DNA from: Microbacterium kyungheense
GTDB taxonomy: Bacteria; Actinomycetota; Actinomycetes; Actinomycetales; Microbacteriaceae
Length of the DNA stretch: 64,000 bases
Assembly (NCBI RefSeq): GCF_006783905.1
Contig: NZ_VFPE01000001.1
Location: 682,001 to 746,000 of the forward strand
Direction of reading: 5' to 3'
The first letter of the stretch is position 1; each line of letters opens with the position of its first letter. Of this stretch, positions 26,919-35,912 are shown piece after piece. A program made the translations under genes and the position numbers. The notes under the pieces are model-generated. The model saw nothing but the letters and a program-made list of their open reading frames with translations, ran no database searches and was not told where the DNA came from.

Positions 26919-27658
26919 CCGACATCGAGCTCGCCCGCATCCCGGGCGGCACGGTGACGCTGCACGACGCCCGCCGCAAGGTGCGCCGGGACGTGGAGCT
27001 GGAGCCCTTCGAACTCGGCGTGTACGCGGTGACGCAGGAGCAGCTCGCCGAGCTGCTGGGCGAGGCCGCGCGTCGCCCGCGGCGTCCCGCCGTCGACGTC
27101 AGCTGGCAGCGCGCGATCCGCTTCTGCAACGCCGCCTCGGAGTGGGAGGGGCTCGACCCGGCGTACGCGTTCGACGGCGAGGACGTCACGTGGCACGTCG
27201 ACGCCGACGGCTACCGACTGCCCACCGAGGCGGAGTGGGAGCACGCGTGCCGCGCCGGTTCGACGGGTCCGCACTACGGTCCGCTCGCCGAGGTCGCGTG
27301 GACGAGCACCGACGGCCTCACCGAACCTGCCGAGGTCGGCGGTCGCCTGCCCAACCTTAACGGGCTCTTCGACACGCTCGGCAACGTGTGGGAGTGGTGC
27401 TGGGACCTCCTGGACCCGGCACGCTATGCGGACTACCGCGTCTTCCGCGGCGGGGGCTTCGCCGACGACGCCTGGAGCGTCCGTGCCTCGACCCGTCGCG
27501 GCGGCCCGCCCCGCTCGCACCATGACGACGTCGGCTTCCGCGTCGCGCGAGGCGGCTTCGACGGCGAGGGCGCCGCCCAGGGGTGGTCGGCACGCGTCGA
27601 CGCCGAGCGCGCCGATCCCGACGGTCCGCTGCCCCTCGGCTGGACGCCGCTGCGCTGA
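26915..27658 (+). CDS. Formylglycine-generating-enzyme-fold (SUMF1-like) protein
   Basis: The 247-residue product matches the FGE-sulfatase fold: PGG near the N-terminus, [54 protein letters not shown], then [18 protein letters not shown] and a C-terminal GFRVARG. True FGE enzymes carry two copper-binding catalytic cysteines just after the RGG segment. Here that segment reads FADDAWSVR without Cys, so sulfatase activation is unlikely. SUMF-like domains also serve in ergothioneine synthesis and as carbohydrate- or peptide-binding modules. I see no sulfatase nearby. The GTG at 26915 overlaps the stop of the preceding gene. Confidence 0.8.
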   Translation: MTDIELARIPGGTVTLHDARRKVRRDVELEPFELGVYAVTQEQLAELLGEAARRPRRPAVDVSWQRAIRFCNAASEWEGLDPAYAFDGEDVTWHVDADGYRLPTEAEWEHACRAGSTGPHYGPLAEVAWTSTDGLTEPAEVGGRLPNLNGLFDTLGNVWEWCWDLLDPARYADYRVFRGGGFADDAWSVRASTRRGGPPRSHHDDVGFRVARGGFDGEGAAQGWSARVDAERADPDGPLPLGWTPLR

Positions 27659-27673
27659 CCCCCGCAAAGAGAA

Positions 27674-27707
27674 GTGGATGCCGACGGCCTGGGCCGCCGG
27701 CATCCAC
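27674..27707. terminator. Bidirectional terminator between convergent genes
   Basis: GTGGATGCCG (27674-27683) pairs with CGGCATCCAC (27698-27707) around a GC-rich 14-base loop. It sits between the convergent FGE-like gene and the permease. There is no strong U run. Confidence 0.6.
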
Positions 27708-27722
27708 TGGTCTTCGGTCCGA

Positions 27723-29207
27723 TCAGCCCGCCAGGAGCTGCTCGATCGGCCCGCGTGCGAAGTAGATCGCGAAGCCTGCGGCGACCACCCACAGCAGGGG
27801 GCTGATCCCGCGGGCCTTGCCGCTCAGGGAGCGGATGACGACCCAGGCGACGAAGCCCGCGCCGATGCCGTTCGCGATCGAGTAGGTCAGCGGCATGACC
27901 ACGACGGTGAGGAACACCGGCAGCAGGATGGAGAAGTCGCTCAGGTCGAGGTCGCGGATCTGCGCCATCATCATCGCGCCGACGATCACCAGAGCGGCGG
28001 CGGCGACCTCGCTGGGCACGATCTGCGCCAGCGGCGTGAGGAACATCGCGAGCAGGAACAGCACGCCGGTGATCACGTTCGCGAACCCGGTGCGCGCGCC
28101 TTCTCCGATGCCGGAGCCCGATTCGATGAAGACGGTGTTCGACGAGCCGGAGGTGAGGCCACCGGCGATCGCGCCGACACCTTCCACGACGAGCGCGCTC
28201 TTCAGACGGGGGAAGTTGCCCTTCGCGTCCGCGAGGCCCGCCTCCTTCGAGAGGCCGGTCATGGTGCCCATGGCGTCGAAGAAGTTCGTGAACACGAGGG
28301 TGAAGACGAGCATGATGACCGTGAGGAAGCCGACCTTGCTGAAGTCGAAGCTCACGTCGCCGACGAGGCTCAGGTCGGGGAGTGCGAACAGGCTGCCGTT
28401 CAGCGCCGGAACCGACAGGCCCCAGCCGCCGGGGTTGTCGACGGACGAGCCGAGGTGCCAGATCGCCTCGATGATGACGGCCAGGACCGTGCCCGAGACG
28501 AGGCCGATGAGCAGTGCACCCTTGACCTTGCGCGCGACGAGGATGCCCGTGAGCAGCAGCGTGACGACGAAGACGACCGTCGGGATCGTGGCGATGGAGC
28601 CGGCGATGCCGAGGCCGACGGGAGGGGAGTTCTGGCCGGTCGCGGTCACGAAGCCCGCGTCGACGAATCCGATGAACGCGATGAACAGGCCGATGCCGAC
28701 CGTGATCGCGATCTTCAGCTCGTACGGCACGGCGTCGAAGATCAGCCGCCGCAGGCCGGTGGCCGCCAGGAGCACGATGATGACACCGTTGATGACCACC
28801 ATGCCCATCGCCTCGGGCCACGTGACCTGCCCGACGACGCTGAACGCCAGGAACGAGTTGATGCCCAGGCCCGCGGCGAACGCGAAGGGCAGGCGCGCGA
28901 CGAGTCCGAAGAGGATCGTCATGACACCGGCGGTCAGCGCGGTGACGGCGGCGACGGCCGGGAACGCGAGGTTGTTCCCCGCGACGTCGGTGCCGGCCGA
29001 CAGGATGATCGGGTTCAGCACCACGATGTAGGCCATCGTGATGAAGGTGACGACACCGCCGCGCACCTCGGTGCCGATGGTCGAGCCCCGCTTGGTGATC
29101 TCGAAGAACCGGTCGAAGCCGTTCTTCGGCTCCGCGGTCGCGGTGTCGGGCGCGGGAGTGGGATCGGTTGCGGTGCCGCTGTGGGGCGCGGGCGAGTCTG
29201 TGCTCAT
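27723..29207 (-). CDS. NCS2 (AzgA-type) purine permease
   Basis: The 494-residue protein has a Thr/Pro-rich N-terminal tail (about 30 residues), then GFDRFFEITKRGSTIGTEVRGGVVTFITMAYIVVLNP, the hallmark opening of AzgA/PbuG/GhxP hypoxanthine-guanine permeases. About a dozen hydrophobic segments follow, including AGLGINSFLAF (the NCS2 substrate-site helix) and the ESGSGIGEGARTG motif. It probably imports hypoxanthine, guanine or adenine by proton symport. It is divergent from DUF6350-purN-purH, so salvage import and de novo synthesis share an intergenic region. GGAGG lies about ten bases before the ATG, and a TAACGT box at 29230-29235 (minus strand) could be its -10. Confidence 0.9.
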   Translation of the reverse strand: MSTDSPAPHSGTATDPTPAPDTATAEPKNGFDRFFEITKRGSTIGTEVRGGVVTFITMAYIVVLNPIILSAGTDVAGNNLAFPAVAAVTALTAGVMTILFGLVARLPFAFAAGLGINSFLAFSVVGQVTWPEAMGMVVINGVIIVLLAATGLRRLIFDAVPYELKIAITVGIGLFIAFIGFVDAGFVTATGQNSPPVGLGIAGSIATIPTVVFVVTLLLTGILVARKVKGALLIGLVSGTVLAVIIEAIWHLGSSVDNPGGWGLSVPALNGSLFALPDLSLVGDVSFDFSKVGFLTVIMLVFTLVFTNFFDAMGTMTGLSKEAGLADAKGNFPRLKSALVVEGVGAIAGGLTSGSSNTVFIESGSGIGEGARTGFANVITGVLFLLAMFLTPLAQIVPSEVAAAALVIVGAMMMAQIRDLDLSDFSILLPVFLTVVVMPLTYSIANGIGAGFVAWVVIRSLSGKARGISPLLWVVAAGFAIYFARGPIEQLLAG

Positions 29208-29335
29208 GTGTGGGGACCTCCGAGCAGAAACGTTAGTCGCTCGCGGGCGAACCTGGGTATTGCCTGAATGGATGCCGCACCCCGCCGCGCGGGCGCCCCG
29301 GGGCTCGCAGCGGTCCGAAGTAGGGTCGAGTGCGC

Positions 29336-30970
29336 ATGCACCGCCTCATCGTCGCCCTCCTGTCCGCCGTCGACGCCGCCATCGCGGCGGCGGTCGGCCT
29401 TGCCGCGACCCTCGCCCCGCTCACGCTGCTGTGGGTGTTCGGGTTCGGCGGAGGCGCCGACTGGGGAGTGCTCTGGCCGGCGGGCGTCTCGGTGTGGCAG
29501 CTCGGCAACCTCGTGCCCCTTCACATCACGCTCCCGCCCGAGTACCTCGCCGCGACGGGGATCGACGCGGATGCGGCATCCTTCGTCCTCTCTCTCGCTC
29601 CGCTCGCGTTCGCGACGTTCACGGCGGTGTTCGCCGCCCGTTCGGGGGCGCGCGCGTCGCACGCCGACGCCTGGGTCACCGGCGTGGCGACGTCGACCAC
29701 GGTCTTCGCGGCGCTGACCGCGGGTGCGGCGCTCACCGGTGCGAACGAGGTGGCCGGCGTGACGCTGTGGCAGGCGGTGCTCTTCCCGGTGCTGGTGTTC
29801 GCGATCCCGGCGCTCGTCGCCGCCGTCGTCACGGAGTGGCGCGAGGCGGGCTCGGGGGCGGTGGCACGCGTGCGCGACGCCGTCGAAGCGCGGCCGCACG
29901 GCTGGGGCCGCACGCCCGCCCTCATCGCGCGTGGCGGCACTGTCGTCGTGGCCGGCATCATCGGCGCCGGTGCGCTCGTGCTCGCCGTGGCGCTGTTCGT
30001 CCGCTCAGGCCAGATCGTGGCGCTGTTCCAGGCCGCCGGCGTCGACCCGGCCGGGTCCGCCGTCATCACGATGGCGCAGCTCGCCTACCTGCCGACCCTC
30101 GTCGTGTGGGGCATGTCGTTCGTCGCCGGTCCGGGCTTCGCGGTCGGCTCCGGCACGGCCGTCTCGCCCGCCGGGACACAGGTCGGCGTCGTGCCCGGCA
30201 TCCCGGTGCTCGGGGTCGTTCCCGAGAGCACGACGACCTGGCTCATGCTGCTCGCACTCGTGCCGGTCGCGCTGGGCGCGCTCGCAGGCTGGATCGTCCG
30301 GTCCCGCCTGGTGGAGCGTGCCGTCGGCAGGATGCCGCAGCCCGTGGTCCGCGACGAGCCCGCGTCGTCGCGGTTCGATGCCGACAAGACGGCGGCGCTG
30401 TCAGGGCTGCTCGCGTCGGCGCCCGTCATCGAACCCGAACCCGCTCCTGACGACGAGCCCCGCGAGCAGGCGAGCGCGGCCGCGCGCTTCGTCATGGCGC
30501 TCGGCATCGCGGTCGTGAGCGCCGCCGCGGCCGGCCTGCTGTCGTTCCTCGCCTCGGGGTCGCTCGGCCCCGGCCGCCTCGCCGAGTTCGGTCCCCAGCC
30601 CGGGCCGGTCGCGCTCGCGGTCGGCATCGAGGTGATGATCGGCGCCGCCATCCTGCTGCTGGCGCCGCTCGGACGACAGGGCGCCCGCGGGGGCCGGCAC
30701 GACGAGGGCGGCGACGAGGCGGCATCCGCCACGTCGGTGTCGTCCCTGACGCGCGACCAGCATCCGGACGAGCCCACGCCGGCCGCCGACGCCCCGCACA
30801 TCCCCGACTTGGACGACACGGCCGACCTGGCGGCGATCACCGCGGCATGGAGCGGGCTGCGCACGCCGTCGGCGCCCGCGGGCCGTCCCGCCGCCTCCAC
30901 GAAGGACCGGCAGCCCGCCCCCGGGCCCGAGGCGGTGACCGAGCCGATCGATCTGCCCCGGCTAGACTAG
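29336..30970 (+). CDS. DUF6350 / PerM-like polytopic membrane protein
   Basis: The 544-residue protein starts [20 protein letters not shown] and contains about ten to eleven hydrophobic segments up to roughly residue 450, then a hydrophilic, Ala/Asp/Pro-rich cytoplasmic tail. Membrane proteins of this type (DUF6350; PerM in mycobacteria, linked to cell division) commonly sit just upstream of purN-purH in actinobacteria, which is the arrangement here. Motifs include [25 protein letters not shown] in the middle. A TAGGGT box at 29321-29326 lies nine bases before the ATG. A GTG at 29330 is an alternative start, two codons longer. The purN start follows four bases after the stop. Confidence 0.82.
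   Translation: MHRLIVALLSAVDAAIAAAVGLAATLAPLTLLWVFGFGGGADWGVLWPAGVSVWQLGNLVPLHITLPPEYLAATGIDADAASFVLSLAPLAFATFTAVFAARSGARASHADAWVTGVATSTTVFAALTAGAALTGANEVAGVTLWQAVLFPVLVFAIPALVAAVVTEWREAGSGAVARVRDAVEARPHGWGRTPALIARGGTVVVAGIIGAGALVLAVALFVRSGQIVALFQAAGVDPAGSAVITMAQLAYLPTLVVWGMSFVAGPGFAVGSGTAVSPAGTQVGVVPGIPVLGVVPESTTTWLMLLALVPVALGALAGWIVRSRLVERAVGRMPQPVVRDEPASSRFDADKTAALSGLLASAPVIEPEPAPDDEPREQASAAARFVMALGIAVVSAAAAGLLSFLASGSLGPGRLAEFGPQPGPVALAVGIEVMIGAAILLLAPLGRQGARGGRHDEGGDEAASATSVSSLTRDQHPDEPTPAADAPHIPDLDDTADLAAITAAWSGLRTPSAPAGRPAASTKDRQPAPGPEAVTEPIDLPRLD
30963..30968 (+). promoter_or_regulatory. Putative -10 box of purN overlapping the upstream stop codon
   Basis: TAGACT (30963-30968) runs into the TAG stop of the DUF6350 gene and ends exactly six bases before the purN GTG. 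That spacing would give a leaderless purN mRNA, although AGGG in the gap could also serve as a weak ribosome binding site. No good -35 is visible. Confidence 0.4.
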
Positions 30971-30974
30971 GGAC

Positions 30975-31577
30975 GTGCTCACGGTCGCCGTCCTCATCTC
31001 GGGCACAGGGTCGAATCTGCGCGCTCTGCTCGACGCGGTGGCCGACCCCGAGTTCCCCGCCCGCATCGTCGTCGTCGGCGCCGATCGAGAGGCCGAGGGC
31101 TTCGCGCACGCCGAGGACTACGGCATCCCGACCTTCATGGTGCCGTTCGCGCGCTTCGCGACCCGCGAAGAGTGGGGTTCGGAGCTCGCCGAGCAGCTGG
31201 ACGTGTGGCAGCCCGACCTCGTCGTGCTGAGCGGGCTCATGCGCCTGCTGCCGGCCGATCTCGTCGACGCCTGGTCGCCGCGCATCATCAACACCCACCC
31301 GGCATACCTGCCCGAGTTCCCCGGCGCCCACGGCGTGCGCGACGCGCTCTCCGCCGGCGTCGTGCAGACCGGCGCCAGCGTCATCATCGTCGACAACGGG
31401 GTCGACTCGGGGCCGATCCTCGCCCAGGAGCGCGTACCCGTGCTGCCGGGTGACGACGAGCACGCCCTGCACGAGCGAATCAAGCCCGTCGAACGCCGCC
31501 TGCTCATCGACGTGGTGCGCCGCGTCGCGACGGGCGACCTCGATCTCGCGGCGGTGTCCGCGAGCGCCCCGCTCTGA
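30975..31577 (+). CDS. purN: Phosphoribosylglycinamide formyltransferase
   Basis: This 200-residue enzyme transfers a formyl group from 10-formyltetrahydrofolate to GAR in purine synthesis step 3. Visible landmarks are [14 protein letters not shown] at the N-terminus (phosphate loop), the LSGLMRLLP stretch, the catalytic Asn-x-His in [17 protein letters not shown] and the Asp of [10 protein letters not shown]. Length matches the family. The start is GTG at 30975, and the gene is followed after 40 bases by purH, together catalysing the two folate-dependent formylations of the pathway. Confidence 0.96.
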   Translation: MLTVAVLISGTGSNLRALLDAVADPEFPARIVVVGADREAEGFAHAEDYGIPTFMVPFARFATREEWGSELAEQLDVWQPDLVVLSGLMRLLPADLVDAWSPRIINTHPAYLPEFPGAHGVRDALSAGVVQTGASVIIVDNGVDSGPILAQERVPVLPGDDEHALHERIKPVERRLLIDVVRRVATGDLDLAAVSASAPL

Positions 31578-31617
31578 CCCCCACCCCACGATCTGACGCC
31601 CCACAAGGAGAACCGAC

Positions 31618-33222
31618 ATGGCCGGACCGAGCCACGACCCCGCCCTGTACCGTCCCCGCGATGTCGTCCCGGTCCGCCGGGCCCTCGTGTCGGTGAGCGA
31701 CAAGACCGATCTGCTGGAGCTCGGTGAGGCCCTCGCCGCCGCCGGCGTCGAGATCGTGTCGACGGGCGGGTCGGCCTCGCTCCTTCGCGAAGCGGGTCAC
31801 GAGGTCACGGACGTGTCGAGCGTCACCGGCTTCCCCGAGTCGCTCGACGGCCGCGTCAAGACGCTCCACCCCGGCGTGCACGCCGGGCTCCTCGCCGACC
31901 TCCGGCTCGAAGACCACGAGCGGCAGCTGGCCGAGCTCGGCATCGCGCCGTTCGAGCTCGTCGTGGTGAACCTGTACCCGTTCGTCGAGACCGTGCGCTC
32001 GGGCGCTCAGGGCGACGACGTCGTCGAGCAGATCGACATCGGCGGCCCCGCCATGGTGCGCGCGTCGGCGAAGAACTTCGCCAACGTCGCGATCGTCACC
32101 TCGCCGTCGTCGTACCCGGCCGTCATCGAGGCGGTCCGCGCGGGCGGCACCACCCTGGTGCAGCGCCGCGAGCTCGCCGCGCGCGCGTTCGCGCACACCG
32201 CCGAGTACGACCGTGCCGTCGCGACGTGGTTCTCCGAGGGCACGCTCCTCGAAGAGGACCTGCCCGCGCACCTCACGATCAAGGCCGAGCGACTGGCCAC
32301 GCTGCGCTACGGCGAGAACTCGCACCAGCGCGCCGCCATCTACACCCGCAACGGCGGCCACGGCATCGCGCAGGCCACGCAGCTGCAGGGCAAGGAGATG
32401 TCGTACAACAACTACGTCGACGCCGATGCCGCGCTGCGCGCCGCGTTCGACATGGTCAAGCCGGCCGTCGCGATCATCAAGCACGCCAACCCGTGCGGCA
32501 TCGCCGTCACCGCGCCGAACGCGCTGGACCCCATCGCGAGCGCCCACCTGCGCGCCCACGAGTGCGACCCGGTCTCGGCGTACGGCGGCGTCATCGCGGC
32601 GAACGGCACCGTCACGCTCAAGATGGCCGAGAACCTCAAGGACATCTTCACCGAGGTGATCGTGGCGCCCGCGTTCGAGCCCGCGGCGCTGGAGGTCTTC
32701 AAGGCGAAGAAGAACCTGCGGCTGCTGCAGCTGCCCGAGGACTGGCAGCAGGAGCGCATGGACGTGCGCCTGGTGTCGGGCGGACTGCTGCTGCAGGACG
32801 CGGACCGGTTCCCCGACGACATCGAGTCGGTCGCGAAGGACTGGCAGCTGGTGTCGGGCGAGCGCCCGGCCGACGACGAGATGACGAACCTCATCTTCGC
32901 GTGGAAGTCGTGCCGCGCCGTGAAGTCGAACGCGATCGTGCTGGCCAAGGGATCGGCGACGGTGGGCATCGGCATGGGCCAGGTCAACCGCGTGGACTCG
33001 TGCCGGCTCGCCGTCGAGCGCGCCGGTGACCGGGCCGCGGGCTCGGTCGCGGCATCCGACGCCTTCTTCCCCTTCGCCGACGGCCCGCAGGTGCTGATCG
33101 ACGCCGGCATCACCGCCATCATCCAGCCCGGCGGGTCGGTCCGCGACGACGAGGTCATCGCCGCGGCGAAGGCCGCCGGCGTGACGATGTTCTTCACCGG
33201 CGAGCGCCACTTCTTCCACTGA
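31618..33222 (+). CDS. purH: Bifunctional AICAR formyltransferase / IMP cyclohydrolase
   Basis: The 534-residue enzyme carries out the last two steps to IMP. The N-terminal IMP cyclohydrolase (MGS-like) domain shows [17 protein letters not shown] and [14 protein letters not shown]. The C-terminal AICAR transformylase domain has [29 protein letters not shown] and the catalytic Lys-His of [12 protein letters not shown], and ends in [31 protein letters not shown] as the family does. AAGGAG sits eight bases before the ATG. It is the last gene of the purN-purH cluster. Confidence 0.97.
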   Translation: MAGPSHDPALYRPRDVVPVRRALVSVSDKTDLLELGEALAAAGVEIVSTGGSASLLREAGHEVTDVSSVTGFPESLDGRVKTLHPGVHAGLLADLRLEDHERQLAELGIAPFELVVVNLYPFVETVRSGAQGDDVVEQIDIGGPAMVRASAKNFANVAIVTSPSSYPAVIEAVRAGGTTLVQRRELAARAFAHTAEYDRAVATWFSEGTLLEEDLPAHLTIKAERLATLRYGENSHQRAAIYTRNGGHGIAQATQLQGKEMSYNNYVDADAALRAAFDMVKPAVAIIKHANPCGIAVTAPNALDPIASAHLRAHECDPVSAYGGVIAANGTVTLKMAENLKDIFTEVIVAPAFEPAALEVFKAKKNLRLLQLPEDWQQERMDVRLVSGGLLLQDADRFPDDIESVAKDWQLVSGERPADDEMTNLIFAWKSCRAVKSNAIVLAKGSATVGIGMGQVNRVDSCRLAVERAGDRAAGSVAASDAFFPFADGPQVLIDAGITAIIQPGGSVRDDEVIAAAKAAGVTMFFTGERHFFH

Positions 33223-33238
33223 GCTCGTCGCCTTCTCA

Positions 33239-33311
33239 CCGCGAGGGGTCATCTGTCGGACCAGGATGCGGGGACCACCCGCTCTCTCGTCGACCAGATG
33301 GCCCCTCGCGG
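33239..33311. repeat. Large imperfect intergenic palindrome after purH
   Basis: The 17-base arm CCGCGAGGGGTCATCTG (33239-33255) pairs with CAGATGGCCCCTCGCGG (33295-33311) with one G-U pair, around a 39-base loop. It could be a purH terminator, but no U run follows. It may instead be a REP-like element or a structured RNA. The rest of this 177-base gap holds no gene. Confidence 0.6.
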
Positions 33312-33399
33312 ATGACGGCGCGAATGGCTGGTCGCCGGCATCCACCGTCGTGTCCGATTTCCGCGAGCTGATGTCGGGGGAGCGTGTCAGGCTAGGGGC

Positions 33400-34986
33400 A
33401 TGAGCCTGGCTGTGGCACCCGACGCGTCGAGAGACGCATCCATGTCGTTCGATGAGAGGTATCGCGCGATCGACTCGCGCGACGCCCGGTTCGACGGCCA
33501 GTTCGTCACGGCGGTGCGCTCCACCGGGATCTACTGCCGGCCGAGCTGCCCCGCGCGCACGCCCAAGCCGTCGAACGTCACGTTCTATCCGACGAGCGCC
33601 GCCGCCCACGAGGCGGGCTACCGCGCCTGCAAGCGGTGCCTTCCCGAGGCGGCGCCCGGATCGCCGCAGTGGAATCTCCGCGGCGACACCGCCGGCCGCG
33701 CGATGCGCCTCATCGCCGATGGCGTCGTCGAGCGCGAGGGCGTGCCCGGCCTCGCGAGCCGCCTCGGGTACTCGCCGCGCCACCTCACGCGGCTGCTCAC
33801 CGCCGAGCTGGGGGCCGGTCCGCTCGCGCTCAGCCGTGCGCACCGCGCCCAGACCGCACGCATGCTGCTCGTCGGCACCGACCTCTCCGCCGCCGACGTC
33901 GCGTTCTCGTCGGGGTTTGCGAGTGTGCGCCAGTTCAACGACACGATCCGCGAGGTGTTCGGGATGCCGCCGACCGAGCTGCGCGCCCGCCGCCCGGCGT
34001 CGCGCCGGCTCGCCGCGCCCGCACCCGGTGTGACGATCGACCTCGCTCTGCCGTACCGGGGGCCGCTCGATGCGGACGGGCTGTTCGCCTGGATGGCCGC
34101 GCGCGCGGTGCCGGGGGCCGAGGTCGCCACCGCGTCGTCGTTCGCCCGTACGCTCCGACTGCCGCACGGGCCGGTGTGGTTCGAGCTGCGTGCCGACGAC
34201 GGGGGCCGCGTGCGGCTGCGCGCCGCCCTGTCGAGCCTCGCCGACCTGTCGACGCTGGTCACGCGGGCACGGCGGCTGTTCGACCTCGACGCCGACCCGA
34301 TCGCCGTGGACGAGTCGCTGTCGCGGCACGCCGAGCTCGCACCGCTCGTCGCCGCGCTGCCCGGCATCCGCGTACCGGGTGCCGCCGATCCGCACGAGAT
34401 GCTCATCCGCGCCATGGTCGGGCAGCAGATCACGGTGGTCGCCGCGCGCACCGCCCTGACGGCGCTCACCGCCGTGCTCGGCGACGAGGTGCCGGCATTC
34501 GCCGGGATGATGCCGCCGGATGCGCCGGCGCCGCGACTGTTCCCGACGATGGCGGCGATCGCCGAGCGCGGGCACGAAGTGCTCCGCGGGCCGGCCGCGC
34601 GCATCCGGGCGATCACGGGGACGGCCGCAGCCCTCGCCGACGGCACGCTCACGCTCACCGCCGGTGACGACGCGATCGAGCAGCGCGCGGCCCTGCTCGC
34701 GATGCCGGGCATCGGTCCGTGGACGGCTGACTACGTGCGCATGCGCGTACTGGCCGACCCGGACGTCTTCCTCCCGGGCGATGTCGCCGTCCGCGCCGGC
34801 GCCGCGGCGGCCGGGCTCCCCTCAGAACCGCGTCCGCTCACCGACTGGGCCGCGCGCACGGCGCCATGGCGCAGCTATCTCACCGCACATCTGTGGCGTG
34901 CGGTGCCGCCGAAGCCGGCCCCGCGACGCCGGGCAGCGCAATCCTCGACCCGAATCCTCGAAACGACCACCGGAGGCCTCTCATGA
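33400..34986 (+). CDS. alkA: Ada-AlkA fusion: methyl-sensing regulator and 3-methyladenine glycosylase
   Basis: The 528-residue protein fuses the N-terminal half of Ada to AlkA. Residues 31-82 hold the zinc site with Cys46, Cys50, Cys77 and Cys80 (CRPSC and CKRC, aligning with E. coli Ada Cys38/42/69/72); the first is the phosphotriester methyl acceptor. An AraC-type helix-turn-helix follows (about 95-195), then the AlkA N-domain and a HhH-GPD glycosylase with [15 protein letters not shown] and the catalytic Asp in FLPGDVAVR. It likely senses alkylation and excises alkylated purines. Its TGA overlaps the ATG of ogt (ATGA), so repair by base excision and by direct reversal are coupled. An AGGCT box lies about six bases before the ATG. 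Confidence 0.93.
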   Translation: MSLAVAPDASRDASMSFDERYRAIDSRDARFDGQFVTAVRSTGIYCRPSCPARTPKPSNVTFYPTSAAAHEAGYRACKRCLPEAAPGSPQWNLRGDTAGRAMRLIADGVVEREGVPGLASRLGYSPRHLTRLLTAELGAGPLALSRAHRAQTARMLLVGTDLSAADVAFSSGFASVRQFNDTIREVFGMPPTELRARRPASRRLAAPAPGVTIDLALPYRGPLDADGLFAWMAARAVPGAEVATASSFARTLRLPHGPVWFELRADDGGRVRLRAALSSLADLSTLVTRARRLFDLDADPIAVDESLSRHAELAPLVAALPGIRVPGAADPHEMLIRAMVGQQITVVAARTALTALTAVLGDEVPAFAGMMPPDAPAPRLFPTMAAIAERGHEVLRGPAARIRAITGTAAALADGTLTLTAGDDAIEQRAALLAMPGIGPWTADYVRMRVLADPDVFLPGDVAVRAGAAAAGLPSEPRPLTDWAARTAPWRSYLTAHLWRAVPPKPAPRRRAAQSSTRILETTTGGLS

Positions 34987-35492
34987 GCACCGCGACCATC
35001 CAGACCATCGACACCCCCGACGGCGCGTTCACGCTCCTCGCCGACGAGCGCGGTCACGTGCTCGCGTCGGGCTGGACCGCGGATCGGGACGCGATCCTGG
35101 CGCGGCTGAGCGGCGCGACGCGTCCGACCGACGTGCGCGAGAAGGAGACGGATGCCGCCGCCGCCGTCGCCGCGTACTACGCCGGCGATCTCGCGGCCAT
35201 CGACGAGGTGCCCGTCGCGCAGCACGGCACCGCCATGCAGCTGGCCGGATGGCGGGCCCTGCGCACGATCGCGCCCGGGCGCCCGCTGGCCTACTCCGAG
35301 TTCGCGGTGCTCCTGGGCTCGCCGAGCGCGGTGCGGGCCGCGGCATCCATCTGCGCACGCAACGCCCCGGCGCTGTTCGTGCCATGCCATCGGGTGCTGC
35401 GCACCGACGGCTCGCTCGGCGGGTTCGCCTGGGGGCTGCCGGTCAAGCAGCGCCTGCTCGACCGCGAGGCGGGGGTGCCGGCGCTGGTCTGA
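34983..35492 (+). CDS. ogt: Methylated-DNA--protein-cysteine S-methyltransferase
   Basis: This 169-residue suicide protein removes O6-alkyl groups from guanine. The active site [18 protein letters not shown] is intact, with Cys as acceptor, and the upstream helix-turn-helix [24 protein letters not shown] contains the usual Ala-rich recognition helix and the Asn hinge. The N-terminal domain is short. The ATG at 34983 is chosen because of the four-base overlap with the Ada-AlkA gene; a longer in-frame extension upstream has no support. Confidence 0.95.
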   Translation: MSTATIQTIDTPDGAFTLLADERGHVLASGWTADRDAILARLSGATRPTDVREKETDAAAAVAAYYAGDLAAIDEVPVAQHGTAMQLAGWRALRTIAPGRPLAYSEFAVLLGSPSAVRAAASICARNAPALFVPCHRVLRTDGSLGGFAWGLPVKQRLLDREAGVPALV

Positions 35493-35504
35493 CGCGGGGG
35501 AGGT

Positions 35505-35551
35505 TGAGCGCAAAGACTTTCCGGGGGTGCGGAAAGCGCTTGTTGCGCTCA
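35505..35551 (+). terminator. Terminator of the alkA-ogt operon
   Basis: TGAGCGCAA (35505-35513) pairs with TTGCGCTCA (35543-35551), and CTTTCC (35517-35522) with GGAAAG (35531-35536) inside it. The stem is followed by GCCTTTTCT. The right arm contains the -35 box of the next promoter, so the two signals overlap. Confidence 0.65.
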
Positions 35552-35570
35552 GCCTTTTCTCAGGTATACC
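35543..35570 (+). promoter_or_regulatory. Promoter of the leader peptide / ABC exporter operon
   Basis: TTGCGC (35543-35548), a 16-base spacer and TATACC (35565-35570) form the most consensus-like promoter in this region. The predicted start is near 35577, which begins a stem-loop. Confidence 0.6.
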
Positions 35571-35575
35571 CTGGA

Positions 35576-35912
35576 GGGCTGGCGTGTCGTTTCGACGGCA
35601 CCCAGCCCTTATCCCACGATCCGAGGAGGAAGCCATGTCTCAGGCCATCGTCACCACGAAGCCGATTGTCTTCCTCCCTGCCATCGCCGGGACGACGCGC
35701 GTCGACTACGCCGGGTAACTCCCCGAGCCGACCTCCGCAGATCGGCCGCCCACCGCGGCTCCGCTGCTTGGCGACAAGCAGACGGCATACGATCGCCCGT
35801 CCTCGCGTTCTGGCCCTCCAGGACGACGCATCAGCGCCCCCACCGATGTGTTCTCGGCGCGCCCTTCCCGCGGCATCCGCTCGCACCTTCGCACCACCAC
35901 CCCACAAGGATC
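35576..35912 (+). promoter_or_regulatory. Structured 5' leader of the ABC exporter operon
   Basis: The leader is about 335 bases and contains a 27-codon ORF flanked by stem-loops. A 5'-terminal hairpin pairs GGGCTGG-C-GTG (35576-35586) with CACCCAGCCC (35599-35608). Within the ORF, CTTCCTCC (35670-35677) is complementary to the ORF's own Shine-Dalgarno GGAGGAAG (35625-35632). Downstream are GAGCCG/CGGCTC (35725-35730 with 35756-35761), a perfect 7-bp stem with a GCGA tetraloop (CTGCTTG/CAAGCAG, 35764-35781), and an 8-bp stem with one G-U pair (35806-35813 with 35818-35825). No U-rich terminator is obvious, so control could act on translation or through Rho. I see no other gene here. Confidence 0.6.
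35635..35718 (+). CDS. 27-residue putative regulatory leader peptide
   Basis: ATG at 35635 follows GAGGAGGAAG at ideal spacing, the strongest ribosome binding site in the neighbourhood. The 27-residue product starts [10 protein letters not shown], has a hydrophobic middle (IVFLPAIAG) and ends TTRVDYAG before a TAA stop, rare among these genes. It has no Cys and no secretion signal. It lies behind its own promoter and ahead of two ABC exporter genes. Drug-exporter operons such as Bacillus bmrB-bmrCD use a translated leader of this kind to sense ribosome-targeting antibiotics; by analogy I infer ribosome-mediated attenuation. An alternative is an exported or modified small peptide, but no modifying enzyme is nearby. 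I do not recognise the sequence. Confidence 0.6.
   Translation: MSQAIVTTKPIVFLPAIAGTTRVDYAG

Noticed and set aside
26915..27658. Genuine sulfatase-activating formylglycine-generating enzyme
   Set aside because: The two copper-binding cysteines are missing and there is no sulfatase gene nearby.
27426..29267. 613-codon plus-strand frame over the purine permease
   Set aside because: It is highly charged, out-of-frame antisense of a clear polytopic permease.
29208..29329. Purine riboswitch between the permease and the DUF6350 gene
   Set aside because: No three-way junction with the conserved loops could be drawn; only short promoter-like words are visible.
35560..35907. Minus-strand frame across the exporter leader region
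   Set aside because: No ribosome binding site and no motif; the plus-strand leader ORF with promoter and SD is better supported.
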